Of a stretch of 64,000 nt of DNA, positions 25,434 to 32,960 are shown piece by piece. Under the pieces are notes generated by a model. It had not been told where the DNA came from. It saw only the letters and a list, made by a program, of their open reading frames with translations, and did not search any database. The DNA lies in the NCBI GenBank assembly GCA_963778895.1, contig CAVZVZ010000005.1, forward strand, positions 1,240,001 to 1,304,000, in the 5' to 3' direction. Made by a program: the position numbers and the translations under genes. Position 1 is the stretch's first letter. Each line of letters opens with the position of its first letter. This DNA comes from CAVZVZ01 sp963778895. Its GTDB lineage: Bacteria > Actinomycetota > Acidimicrobiia > Acidimicrobiales > Acidimicrobilacustridaceae.

Positions 25434-25591
25434 TACTCGGCGTCCTTTGCTTCGGTATCCGGTTCCTCTTGCGCCGTCTCCGACGACGCCGGCTTCGCCG
25501 ATCCCTGTTGCTTCGGTGCCGCGGCTTCGGCTGGCGCCTCCGCCGCGTCGGCATCGAGTCTCGTCGCCCGCCGGGGCATCGACCGTGATGG

Positions 25592-26158
25592 TCATGGCCT
25601 CGGCTTCGGCTGGGCCTCTTCGTCGTGTTCGTGCTCGTGGTCGTGGTCGTGCTCTTCTTCTTCAGCCGCACGCTTCTCGGCCTTGGTCTGACGGCTGCGC
25701 AACACGCGCTGGCGGCGAGCCTCGGCTGCGGCGCGATTTCCCCCGGAGCGACCGCCTCCCGTCTCGCGTTCGCGCATGCGCTCCAGGTCCTCGGGAGCGA
25801 AGCGGCTCACGATGATCGTGATGTGGCAGGTGCGCTTGCGGATCCGCGTCGCACGCCCCCGCGCCCGTGGACGCCAGCGCTTGAGGGTGGGGCCTTCGTC
25901 GGCGAAGCAGGCGGACACGAACAGCTCTTCGGACGGCAGCGCGTTGTTGTGCTCGGCGTTGGCCACCGCCGACTCGAGCGTCTTCAAGATCTGGCGCGAG
26001 ACCGCCCGGTCTGCGAGCTCGAGGATCTCGAAGGCGCGCGCCACGGATTCGCCTCGAATGAGATCGAGGACTGCGCGCGCCTTGTAGGCCGATACACGGA
26101 CATAGCGCGCCTCGGCGCGAACGCCTGGGCGCTCATTGGTCTTGACGCCGAATGCCAT
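25592..26158 (-). CDS. rplV: 50S ribosomal protein L22, tail possibly truncated by compensating indels
   Basis: 188 residues as read. RYVRVSAYKARAVLDLIRGE and KRWRPRARGRATRIRKRTCHI identify L22, whose hairpin lines the exit tunnel. The core ends near residue 130; the tail is charged and His/Glu-rich (HDHDHEHEHDEE). The frame stops at 25592, leaving 158 bases before rpsC. That gap, read first in another frame and then back in this one, gives a typical Ala/Glu/Pro tail ending in TAA overlapping the rpsC ATG. A missing C in the CCC run at 25612-25614 and an extra base near 25554-25562 would restore a 241-residue protein. The core protein is unaffected. Confidence 0.93.
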   Translation of the reverse strand: MAFGVKTNERPGVRAEARYVRVSAYKARAVLDLIRGESVARAFEILELADRAVSRQILKTLESAVANAEHNNALPSEELFVSACFADEGPTLKRWRPRARGRATRIRKRTCHITIIVSRFAPEDLERMRERETGGGRSGGNRAAAEARRQRVLRSRQTKAEKRAAEEEEHDHDHEHEHDEEAQPKPRP

Positions 26159-26436
26159 CAGCGCCGCCCCTTCCGTTCTTGGCCAGCGTGGAAACGGAAG
26201 GTGCGGGTGGGCGCGAACTCGCCCAGCTTGTGGCCGACCATCGACTCGGTGATGTACACCGGCACGTGCTTGCGACCGTCGTGGACCGCGATCGTGTGAC
26301 CGACCATCTCCGGGATGATCGTCGAGCGACGCGACCACGTCTTCACGACGCGCTTCTCGCCCTTCTCGTTGAGATCGTCGACCTTCTTGAGCAGATGCTC
26401 GTCGACGAACGGACCTTTTTTGAGACTGCGCGGCAT
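26158..26436 (-). CDS. rpsS: 30S ribosomal protein S19
   Basis: 92 residues. MPRSLKKGPFVDEHLLKKV, TWSRRSTIIPEMVGHTIAVH and VGHKLGEFAPTRTFRFHAGQ identify S19, a head protein that pairs with S13. The ATG at 26436 lies eight bases after the rplB stop. The stop overlaps the rplV start (ATGA). Confidence 0.97.
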   Translation of the reverse strand: MPRSLKKGPFVDEHLLKKVDDLNEKGEKRVVKTWSRRSTIIPEMVGHTIAVHDGRKHVPVYITESMVGHKLGEFAPTRTFRFHAGQERKGRR

Positions 26437-26444
26437 GACGACTC

Positions 26445-27281
26445 CTACCGCCGCGAACCGCGCGTGCGGCGACGACGAATGATCAACTTCTGCGAGGGCT
26501 TCTTCTTGTTGCGGGTACGCCCTTCGGACTTGCCCCATGGCGAGACCGGATGGCGACCACCCGAGGTCTTGCCTTCGCCACCGCCGTGTGGGTGGTCGAC
26601 GGGGTTCATGGCGACGCCGCGTGTCTGCGGGCGCACACCCTTCCAACGGTTACGTCCGGCCTTGCCGATCTTCACCAGCTCGGCTTCGGCGTTGCCGACC
26701 TCGCCGACGGTGCCGCGGCAGTCGATCGGGACGCGCCGCATCTCGGTGCTCGGCAGCCGCAGGGTGGCGAAGTCGCCCTCCTTGGCCACGAGCTGCACAC
26801 TCGTGCCGGCGCCGCGGGCGATCTTGCCGCCGCCACCGGGCTTCAGCTCGACGTTGTGCACGGTGGTACCGACGGGGATGTACCGCAGCGGCAGAGCGTT
26901 GCCGGGACGGATCTCGGCGCCCTGTCCGCTCTGCAGCACGTCGCCGACCTGCACGGTGTTCGGGGCGATGATGTACGCCTTCTCACCGTCGTGGTAGTGG
27001 AGCAAGGCGATGCGAGCGTTGCGGTTCGGGTCGTATTCGATGGCGGCGACCGTGGCCGGCACACCGTCCTTCACGCGCCGGAAGTCGACGATGCGATAAC
27101 GCTGCTTGTGACCGCCGCCCTTGTGGCGAGCGGTCTTGCGGCCGAGGTTGTTGCGACCACCCGTGCCGGACTTGGGCGCGAGCAGGGTGCGCTCCGGCTC
27201 TTTCTTGGTGATGTCCGAGAAGTCCGAGACTGTCTGGAATCGGCGTCCGGCACTGGTCGGCTTGCGCTTGCGAAGGGCCAT
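26445..27281 (-). CDS. rplB: 50S ribosomal protein L2
   Basis: 278 residues. MALRKRKPTSAGRRFQTVSD at the start, GRNNLGRKTARHKGGGHKQR and the peptidyl-transferase loop RGVAMNPVDHPHGGGEGKT are diagnostic of L2, with the conserved His in DHPHGGG. It is needed for subunit joining and peptidyl transfer. ATG at 27281, four bases after rplW stops. Normal length. Confidence 0.97.
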   Translation of the reverse strand: MALRKRKPTSAGRRFQTVSDFSDITKKEPERTLLAPKSGTGGRNNLGRKTARHKGGGHKQRYRIVDFRRVKDGVPATVAAIEYDPNRNARIALLHYHDGEKAYIIAPNTVQVGDVLQSGQGAEIRPGNALPLRYIPVGTTVHNVELKPGGGGKIARGAGTSVQLVAKEGDFATLRLPSTEMRRVPIDCRGTVGEVGNAEAELVKIGKAGRNRWKGVRPQTRGVAMNPVDHPHGGGEGKTSGGRHPVSPWGKSEGRTRNKKKPSQKLIIRRRRTRGSRR

Positions 27282-27285
27282 CGTT

Positions 27286-27576
27286 CTATCCCTCGAACAA
27301 TTCGATGCGGTCACCCTCGACCAGGGTGACGTAGGCGCGCTTGACGTCGGCCTGCTTGCCGAACGTCGGGCTGCGGCGATTCCGGCGACGCTTGCCGCCA
27401 CGATTGAGCGTGTTCACCTTCACCACGCGCACGCTGAAGATCTTCTCGACGGCGTCGGAGATCTCGGGCTTGCTGGCGTCGGGGTGCACCTTGAACGTGT
27501 AGACGTTCCGCTCGAGCAACGCGTACGACTTCTCGCTCACGATCGGCTCGATGACCACGTCACGCGGATCTTTCAT
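27286..27576 (-). CDS. rplW: 50S ribosomal protein L23
   Basis: 96 residues. RDVVIEPIVSEKSYALLERN, YTFKVHPDASKPEISDAVEK and RRRNRRSPTFGKQADVKRAYV identify L23, the exit-site docking point for trigger factor and SRP. The ATG at 27576 overlaps the stop of the preceding acidic unknown gene (ATGA), rather than following rplD directly as in other bacteria. Confidence 0.96.
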   Translation of the reverse strand: MKDPRDVVIEPIVSEKSYALLERNVYTFKVHPDASKPEISDAVEKIFSVRVVKVNTLNRGGKRRRNRRSPTFGKQADVKRAYVTLVEGDRIELFEG

Positions 27577-27872
27577 TGGTCTTCCTCTGCTTCACCCGCG
27601 GTCATGTTGAACGAGAAGGTGCCTTTCTCGGCTGACTCGTCGGCGGCTTCGGCCACCTCGTCGGTCTCGTCGACCTCGGCTTCGGGGTCATCGGCCTTCT
27701 CGGCTCGATCGGCGTAGACCTTCGCTTCGCGCTCGGCCTTCTGGCGAGCAGCCTCGAAACGAGGGTCCGGCTTGTCCTGCGCGCTCTTCACCCGATCCAT
27801 CGGGTCGATGATCGTCTGCTCGGCGTCCGGGTCGTGCTTCGGGCGATTCGGCAGGTCGGTGGCCATGATCAT
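27573..27872 (-). CDS. Acidic protein of unknown function inserted between rplD and rplW
   Basis: 99 residues, not recognised as any family. It is rich in Asp, Glu, Ala and Lys: an N-terminal part (NRPKHDPDAEQTIIDPMDRV), a likely charged helix (RFEAARQKAEREAKVYADRA) and an acidic tail ending in EAEEDQ. No signal peptide, membrane segment or Cys pair. The ATG at 27872 overlaps the rplD stop and its stop overlaps the rplW start, both as ATGA, so it is translated in step with L4 and L23. That coupling argues it is a real gene. A role as a ribosome-associated or assembly factor is possible but is only inference from location. A detached extension of L4 or L23 is an alternative. Confidence 0.8.
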   Translation of the reverse strand: MIMATDLPNRPKHDPDAEQTIIDPMDRVKSAQDKPDPRFEAARQKAEREAKVYADRAEKADDPEAEVDETDEVAEAADESAEKGTFSFNMTAGEAEEDQ

Positions 27873-28573
27873 TCGCCCTCCCCATCCGGTTGAGTCTTGG
27901 CAGGTCCGGGTTCAGCCGCGGAGCGTTCAGCCGCGGAGGCTGCAGCAGCGCGCTTGGCCGGCGCGTCGCCGGTCGGCACGGTCGCCTTGGTGAACACCAC
28001 GTAGTCGTTCACGAGGACGTCGTAGGCGTTGAGCTCGCGGGCTTCGATGATCTGCGCCTCGGGAAGGTTGCGGAAGCTCTTGGCCGCGTTGACGTCGTCC
28101 GACGCCAGCACGATCAGGGCCCGACCCTCGATGCCGAGGGCCTCGAGGGAAGCCTTGGCGTCGCGGGTGCGCGGGGCGTCGAACTGCCACTCGTCGATGA
28201 CGATGACCTTGCCGTCGGCGGCCCGATCCGAGAGCGCCGAGCGCAGTGCGAGACGGATCATCTTTTTCGGTGTGCGCTGGCTGTAGTCCCGCGGCTTCGG
28301 GCCGAGGGCGATGCCGCCACCGATCCATTGCGGAGAGCGGATCGAGCCCTGGCGGGCACGACCGGTGCCCTTCTGGCGCCACGGCTTGGCCCCACCGCCA
28401 CGGACCTCGGCGCGCGTCTTGGTGCTGTGCGTGCCGGCGCGCCGAGCGGCGAGCTGCGCGGTCACGACCTGATGCATCACGGAAACGTTCGGCTCGATAC
28501 CGAACACCGTGTCGGGCAGGTCGACCGATCCGCTCTCGGCACCGATCTGCGTCTTGATCTCGAGCTTCGACAT
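27869..28573 (-). CDS. rplD: 50S ribosomal protein L4
   Basis: 234 residues. GTHSTKTRAEVRGGGAKPWRQ and KGTGRARQGSIRSPQWIGGG form the extended loop of L4 that lines the exit tunnel, and LNAYDVLVNDYVVFTKA is the C-terminal strand. A low-complexity tail of about 30 residues (AAAASAAERSAAEPG) follows. ATG at 28573 overlaps the rplC stop. In E. coli L4 represses the S10 operon; the hairpin before rplC could play that part here, which is untested. Confidence 0.96.
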   Translation of the reverse strand: MSKLEIKTQIGAESGSVDLPDTVFGIEPNVSVMHQVVTAQLAARRAGTHSTKTRAEVRGGGAKPWRQKGTGRARQGSIRSPQWIGGGIALGPKPRDYSQRTPKKMIRLALRSALSDRAADGKVIVIDEWQFDAPRTRDAKASLEALGIEGRALIVLASDDVNAAKSFRNLPEAQIIEARELNAYDVLVNDYVVFTKATVPTGDAPAKRAAAASAAERSAAEPGPAKTQPDGEGE

Positions 28574-29232
28574 CAGGCTCCTCCGTCCGCAGCCGGTGCG
28601 GCCTTGACGGCGTCACGGATGATGACGGTGCCGCCGCGGGGACCAGGCACCGCGCCGCGCACGAGGAGCAGTCCGCGTTCGGCGTCGGCCTCGACCACCT
28701 CGAGATTGAGCGTCGTGACCTTCTCGCCACCCATGCGACCGGCCATGCGCTGGCCCTTGAACACGCGAGACGGTGTGGCGCACGCGCCGATCGCGCCCGG
28801 CGCCCGGTGCACGCGGTGCGCGCCGTGACTGGCTCGCTGACCCCCGAAGCCGTGGCGCTTCATGACGCCGGCGAAGCCCTTGCCCTTGCTGACGGCGGTC
28901 ACGTCGACCAACTCACCCGCGGCGAGGGTGTCGACGCTGATCTCTTGGCCCACCTCGTAACCACTGACGTCGTCCAGTCGAAGCTCGAGGAGCCGCTTGC
29001 CGGGCTGCACGCCCGCCTTGGCGACATGGCCCCGCTCGGGACTGTTCAGCTTCTTCGGGTTGCGCTCGCCGAAGGTGACTTGGACCGCGCTGTAGCCGTC
29101 GCGCTCCTGCGTCTTGATCTGCACGACGCGCAACGGCGTCACCTTCACGACGGTCACGGGCACGACGCGGTTCTGGTCATCCCAGACCTGGGTCATGCCG
29201 ACCTTTTCGCCCACTACGGCCTTGTTCGCCAT
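28573..29232 (-). CDS. rplC: 50S ribosomal protein L3
   Basis: 219 residues. GEKVGMTQVWDDQNRVVPVTV at the start, GKGFAGVMKRHGFGGQRASHG and VFKGQRMAGRMGGEKVTTLNL are L3 signatures; its loop reaches the peptidyl-transferase centre. The ATG at 29232 has an AACGATCTT upstream, so no strong Shine-Dalgarno is seen. It is the first gene of this transcript: rpsJ, which normally precedes it, lies 3.4 kb away beyond an accessory segment. Confidence 0.96.
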   Translation of the reverse strand: MANKAVVGEKVGMTQVWDDQNRVVPVTVVKVTPLRVVQIKTQERDGYSAVQVTFGERNPKKLNSPERGHVAKAGVQPGKRLLELRLDDVSGYEVGQEISVDTLAAGELVDVTAVSKGKGFAGVMKRHGFGGQRASHGAHRVHRAPGAIGACATPSRVFKGQRMAGRMGGEKVTTLNLEVVEADAERGLLLVRGAVPGPRGGTVIIRDAVKAAPAADGGA

Positions 29233-29260
29233 CTCGGCAACGATCTTTCTCTTCACGCGA

Positions 29261-29292
29261 GCGCTCCGCGCAGGGAAACCCTGGCGGAGCGC
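29261..29292 (-). promoter_or_regulatory. Strong hairpin in the rplC leader
   Basis: GCGCTCCGC-CAGGG pairs with CCCTG-C-GCGGAGCGC around a three-base loop: 14 base pairs with a single bulged base. It lies 28 bases upstream of the rplC ATG and about 100 bases into the predicted transcript. There is no U-tract after it, so a regulatory leader (for example an L3 or L4 binding site) is more likely than a terminator. Confidence 0.5.
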
Positions 29293-29402
29293 CTTGTCGG
29301 TTGTGCCGCAAGGTCCCTGCGAACGTGCAGGCCGATGCGGACGTCGGTTGACGAACGAACGGATCGTGACCAGCCCGGACGGCCCGGTCACACGAAGGGG
29401 CA

Positions 29403-29432
29403 AGGATAGTCAGGCTCCGCCGCGGATTCCAA
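29403..29432 (-). promoter_or_regulatory. Candidate sigma-A promoter for the S10 cluster from rplC
   Basis: TTGGAA (29427-29432) and TATCCT (29403-29408) on the minus strand, 18 bp apart. It is the best match to consensus in the window. It gives rplC its own promoter after separation from rpsJ, with a leader of roughly 165 bases. Confidence 0.7.
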
Positions 29433-29469
29433 GCCGGACGGCGGAAATCAGTGCAGGTTGTGCGCTATG

Positions 29470-30984
29470 TCAGCGCAGGTGGTCCCACATTCGGCGCTCG
29501 GTCGCCTCGGGGTCGTCGATGACGCGGCATGGTTCGGCCAATTCCATGGTCGCCCGCCGCTCTTGGTCATACGACGGCCACTCCGGGAGGGAAGCCGTGC
29601 TGGGGTTGCCCGACCGGGCAAAAGCGATCCACGCATCCTGAATCTGGTCGGCCAGATCCGACGGCGTCGGCCCCTCCCCGAGGAACAGCGCCATCCGGGG
29701 ATCGTCGACGTTGTGGAACACGAAGGGCAGCTCCATCGCGTGACACGCCCCCAGGACACCGCCAAGGGCGCGGGACCTCCAGCTGAACAGGTACATCCAC
29801 ACGTTCGGGTTGTGTTCCAGCTGGGCCTCGGCCATGCGAAGGGCGGGAATCCGGAAGACGAAATCGGTCGCGATGGCGGAGAAGGCATCGGCCGGGCTGC
29901 GATCATCGGTGCTGTAGACGTCGACCAGACCCTCGCCATCGCCGGCCAGCGCCGCGGCCCGGGCGACCACCTGCTCCCGGGTCATCGTGCTCGGGTCCAT
30001 CATCAGGCCGAAGAGTTTCCATTCCTCCAGGGTGGTGCCCACGAGCAGCGGGATGTTCGCGGCGGCACCCGCGCGAACGGCTTCGAGCGGTGACTCCGGC
30101 AACACCGCACCGTCCTCGACGGGCTGCCACGGAATTCCGAGCGCGGCGCCGTCTCCCGAGAGCATGCGATCGAGATCTCCCATGGCCGAAGCGACGATGT
30201 CGGCGCGGGGCTGCAGCAGGTCCTCGGCGGGGACCGCGACCAAATCGGCGACCGTGCGAGCGTTGAGCCGGGTCATCAATTCGTCGCTCACCTCGGCGGC
30301 GACCTTCGCCGCGACGGTGTTGTGCGCCGCGCCGCTCTGCGGGATCGCCTTGTGGAACAGGCCCGCCGCGGCCGGGGTGCCGAGCAGAGTCCCGACGCTC
30401 ATGCCGCCGGCCGACTCGCCGAAGATCGTGACGTTGGCCGGGTCACCGCCGAACGCCGAGATGTTGTCGCGCACCCATTCCAGCGCGGCGACCTGATCCA
30501 GGATCCCGCAGTTGCCCGCTCCGGCGTAGCTCTCGTCGAGGTGAGCGAGCTGTGAGAAGCCGAGCTCAGCCAGTCGGTAGTTCAGACTGACAAAGACCAC
30601 ATCGCCGCGTCGCGCGAATGACGCGCCGTCGTACATCGCGCTCGATCCCGAGCCCATCATGAAGGCCCCACCGTGGATCCAGACCATCACGGGCCGCCCC
30701 GCATCATCGAGCGCCGGCGTCCAGACATTGAGATAGAGACAATCCTCAGAGACCGGCTCCGGCTGTGCCCCGAACAATGCGTCGAGAGGCGATGGGCCCT
30801 GCAGGCATGTGGCACCGAACGTGGTCGCTGAACGGACGCCCTCCCAGGATTCGACCGGCTGCGGAGGCCGGAACCGCAGGTCACGCACCGGTGGTCTGGC
30901 AAACGGAATGCCGGCGAAGCGCAACACCCCGTCGCGCTCGCTGCCCTCGACCTTGCCCTGCGCGGTGCTCGCGATCGGCGCCAT
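29470..30984 (-). CDS. Type B carboxylesterase/lipase family protein
   Basis: 504 residues. The alpha/beta-hydrolase fold shows the DCLYLNVW motif (81-88), the oxyanion HGGAF near 104 and the nucleophile elbow FGESAGG with Ser191; the catalytic His is probably in GACHAMELPF and the acid further upstream. No signal peptide, so it is likely cytoplasmic, hydrolysing ester substrates that cannot be predicted. The ATG at 30984 has GGGGGGA five bases upstream; an ATG at 31005 lacks one. It lies downstream of no ribosomal gene and points toward rplC, within the segment that splits rpsJ from rplC. Confidence 0.93.
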   Translation of the reverse strand: MAPIASTAQGKVEGSERDGVLRFAGIPFARPPVRDLRFRPPQPVESWEGVRSATTFGATCLQGPSPLDALFGAQPEPVSEDCLYLNVWTPALDDAGRPVMVWIHGGAFMMGSGSSAMYDGASFARRGDVVFVSLNYRLAELGFSQLAHLDESYAGAGNCGILDQVAALEWVRDNISAFGGDPANVTIFGESAGGMSVGTLLGTPAAAGLFHKAIPQSGAAHNTVAAKVAAEVSDELMTRLNARTVADLVAVPAEDLLQPRADIVASAMGDLDRMLSGDGAALGIPWQPVEDGAVLPESPLEAVRAGAAANIPLLVGTTLEEWKLFGLMMDPSTMTREQVVARAAALAGDGEGLVDVYSTDDRSPADAFSAIATDFVFRIPALRMAEAQLEHNPNVWMYLFSWRSRALGGVLGACHAMELPFVFHNVDDPRMALFLGEGPTPSDLADQIQDAWIAFARSGNPSTASLPEWPSYDQERRATMELAEPCRVIDDPEATERRMWDHLR

Positions 30985-31097
30985 CGGTTCCCCCCAGTAG
31001 GTCATGGTCGACGGGCCGAGATTATCGATGTCGCATCCCCTCAGTACGATCGCATCTCTTCCCCCACTCAATCGACACCGGATCGAAAGGGGAAGCC

Positions 31098-31403
31098 GTG
31101 AACGAACGCAGCACGATGTTCTACGCGGTCTACGAAGGCTCGGAGCGACTGTTCGGACGCAAAGCGGCCTGGACGCTGGTCCAGCTCCTACGCACCGGCA
31201 ACGGTCACGAGCCACTCTCAGGGCCGCCGATCACCGGCGCCGACGTCCTCCATCTGTACGCCTCGCTACGGAGACACTTCTGCCTGGATGCCGCGACGTA
31301 CCTGATCGACTCGCTCCGATCGGGGAACGGGGACCTCCTGCCCGACGGCAGCGCCTGGCCCGAGGGATTTCGCCCCCGTCACGAGTCGGGGATGGAACAA
31401 TGA
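31098..31403 (+). CDS. Small protein of unknown function, first gene of a three-gene operon
   Basis: 101 residues, family not recognised. The GTG at 31098 has AAGGGGA at good distance. The sequence is predicted mostly helical (FYAVYEGSERLFGRKAAWTL, VLHLYASLRRHFCLDAATYL) with two similar short Arg/Ser-Gly-Asn-Gly turns (RTGNGHEPL and RSGNGDLLP), suggesting an internal duplication of a helix-turn unit. No signal peptide or membrane segment. It is the first gene of the plus-strand operon; its stop overlaps the start of the coiled-coil protein gene (ATGA). Function unknown. Confidence 0.75.
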   Translation: MNERSTMFYAVYEGSERLFGRKAAWTLVQLLRTGNGHEPLSGPPITGADVLHLYASLRRHFCLDAATYLIDSLRSGNGDLLPDGSAWPEGFRPRHESGMEQ

Positions 31404-31768
31404 CGATCGATGAGCACACACGCCACGGCATCCACACGTGGATGGTGGACGCCATGGGCACTGCGCTTGGCGACGGTCTCATGAGCATGCTTCCGCCCAC
31501 TGGCTGGGCCGACGTGGCGACGAAACACGACCTCGCCGAGCTGGAGGCGCGGCTCGAGCTGCGGTTCGACAAGATCGATCAGCGATTCGAGATGATGGAC
31601 CAGCGATTCGAGATGATGGACCAGCGGTTCGAGATGAGCGAGCACAAGGTGCTCGGAGCGATGGACCGCCGCCTAACCGAGGCCATGCGAGCGACGTTCT
31701 TCGGGTTGGCCGCGCTGCTCCTAACCGTCACGACGATCATCGTGTCGGTCGTTCTCGCCACCCGGTGA
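31400..31768 (+). CDS. Coiled-coil protein with C-terminal membrane anchor
   Basis: 122 residues. The middle (about 45-85) is a heptad coiled coil made of three near-identical seven-residue units DQRFEMM, encoded by a 21-base tandem repeat. A hydrophobic helix near the C-terminus (FFGLAALLLTVTTIIVSVVLA) would anchor it in the membrane with the coil in the cytoplasm. Start ATG 31400 overlaps the upstream stop, and its own stop overlaps the DUF3445 start (GTGA), so three genes are coupled. Similar small tail-anchored coils occur widely in bacteria without known function. Confidence 0.8.
   Translation: MTIDEHTRHGIHTWMVDAMGTALGDGLMSMLPPTGWADVATKHDLAELEARLELRFDKIDQRFEMMDQRFEMMDQRFEMSEHKVLGAMDRRLTEAMRATFFGLAALLLTVTTIIVSVVLATR
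31580..31642 (+). repeat. 21-base tandem repeat, three copies, in the coiled-coil gene
   Basis: Units start at 31580, 31601 and 31622. The first two are identical and the third differs at several bases (CAGCGATTCGAGATG against CAGCGGTTCGAGATG). Each codes one heptad of the coil. Unit number is likely to vary between strains by slippage, without changing frame. Confidence 0.9.
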
Positions 31769-32605
31769 CCACCGAAGTCGCTCCCGCCTGGCTCGACGAG
31801 CTACCACTGCAGCCGGGTCCGCCGTGGTTGTCGATGGGCACACGACCGCTCGACCTCGATCGCTGGCTCATCCTCGACGGCCGATTCGACGACGAGCTCG
31901 CGCTGAAGAACCGGCTGCTGACCGAACGACATCACGACGTCATCGCCACGCTGCCCGGCAGCGAACCCGGGTCACAGGAGACGCTCGACCTCGTCCGCGT
32001 CTGGCTCGCCGTTCGGGGGCACGCGCCCGCGTCGCTGCCAGACGGACTTCATCCCATAGACGCGGCCGGCCGCCTCGTGCAGGAGGACCTGTGCCTCGTC
32101 GAGGAGCGCGACGGATCGTGGGTCATGACTGCAGGCTCCGTTTGCTTTCCATCTCACTGGCGCGTTCACGAGAAGCTCGGACACTCCGTGGCCACGATTC
32201 ACGGACCAGTGCACCACTACGACGAGGAACTGCGGAGCCGTGTCGACAACTTCTTCACGCGACTGCGCGTCGATCGTCCCGTCTGGCGCCGCAACTCGTC
32301 GATCCACAGCCATGACGAGCTCTTCCGCCCGGAACCCCATGAATCGCCCGAATCGTTCGACGGCCTGGGCCCGTCCGAGATCTGGCTCCGGAGCGAGTAC
32401 GAGACGCTGCGCCGGCTACCCCAGTCCGACACCATCCTCTTCACGATCAAGACCCAGCAGTGCCAGATCGATCGGCTGCGTCAGCGCGCCGGAGGTGGCC
32501 AACGCGCTGGGCGCAAAACTGGCAGCGCTCGAGCCTGAGCTCGAGCGCCGTGGTGATCGCGTGCCCTTTCCGGGGTGGCTCCCCGAGTGGCTCGCTGCCT
32601 GTTGA
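31765..32605 (+). CDS. DUF3445 (heme-dependent oxidative N-demethylase-like) protein, +1 frameshift near the end
   Basis: About 279 residues once joined. The body matches DUF3445: AWLDELPLQPGPPWLSMGTR at the start, SVCFPSHWRVHEKLGHSVATIHGPV (key residues CFPSHW and IHGPV), WRRNSSIHSHDELF and WLRSEYETLRRLPQSDTILFTIKT. DUF3445 proteins include heme enzymes that demethylate amines oxidatively. The first frame ends at 32538 with a basic nonsense tail. A one-base skip at 32474-32481 (after CGG CTG) leads into VANALGAKLAALEPELERRG and a stop at 32603-32605, directly abutting the convergent rpsJ stop. GTG start overlaps the upstream stop. Net span is 3n+1. Confidence 0.85.
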
Positions 32606-32926
32606 TCAGGCTTGCTGGATCTTGATCTCGATGTCGACACCGGCGGGCAGATCGAGCCGCTGCAACGAGTCGACCGTCTTGGGCGAAGGATCGAGGATGT
32701 CGAGCAAGCGCTTGTGGATGCGCATCTCGAAGTGCTCTCGCGAGTCCTTGTCCTTGTGGGGCGAACGAATGACCGTGTAGCGGTGCTTCTCCGTCGGGAG
32801 GGGCACCGGTCCGCGAATCGTCGCGTTCGTGCGTACGACCGTCTCGACGATCTTCTTCGTCGACTGATCGATGATCTCGTGGTCGTAGGCCTTGAGGCGG
32901 ATGCGGATCTTCTGCTTGTCAGCCAT
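32606..32926 (-). CDS. rpsJ: 30S ribosomal protein S10
   Basis: 106 residues. QKIRIRLKAYDHEIIDQSTKK, GPVPLPTEKHRYTVIRSPHKD and REHFEMRIHKRLLDILDP identify S10, which with NusB also forms an antitermination complex. Here it is the last gene of the rpsL-rpsG-fusA-tuf unit, 34 bases after tuf. Its stop abuts the convergent DUF3445 stop with no spacer. In most bacteria rplC follows at once. Confidence 0.97.
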   Translation of the reverse strand: MADKQKIRIRLKAYDHEIIDQSTKKIVETVVRTNATIRGPVPLPTEKHRYTVIRSPHKDKDSREHFEMRIHKRLLDILDPSPKTVDSLQRLDLPAGVDIEIKIQQA

Positions 32927-32960
32927 CAGTTCGTCTTTCTCTCCGCTCCCGGAGAAGCGG

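Noticed and set aside
31580..31642. CRISPR-like repeat
   Set aside because: The 21-base units are contiguous, without spacers, and code heptads of a protein. No CRISPR array was seen in the window.
29470..32605. Mobile element carrying the rpsJ-rplC insertion
   Set aside because: No transposase, integrase, terminal inverted repeats or target duplication were found at its borders.
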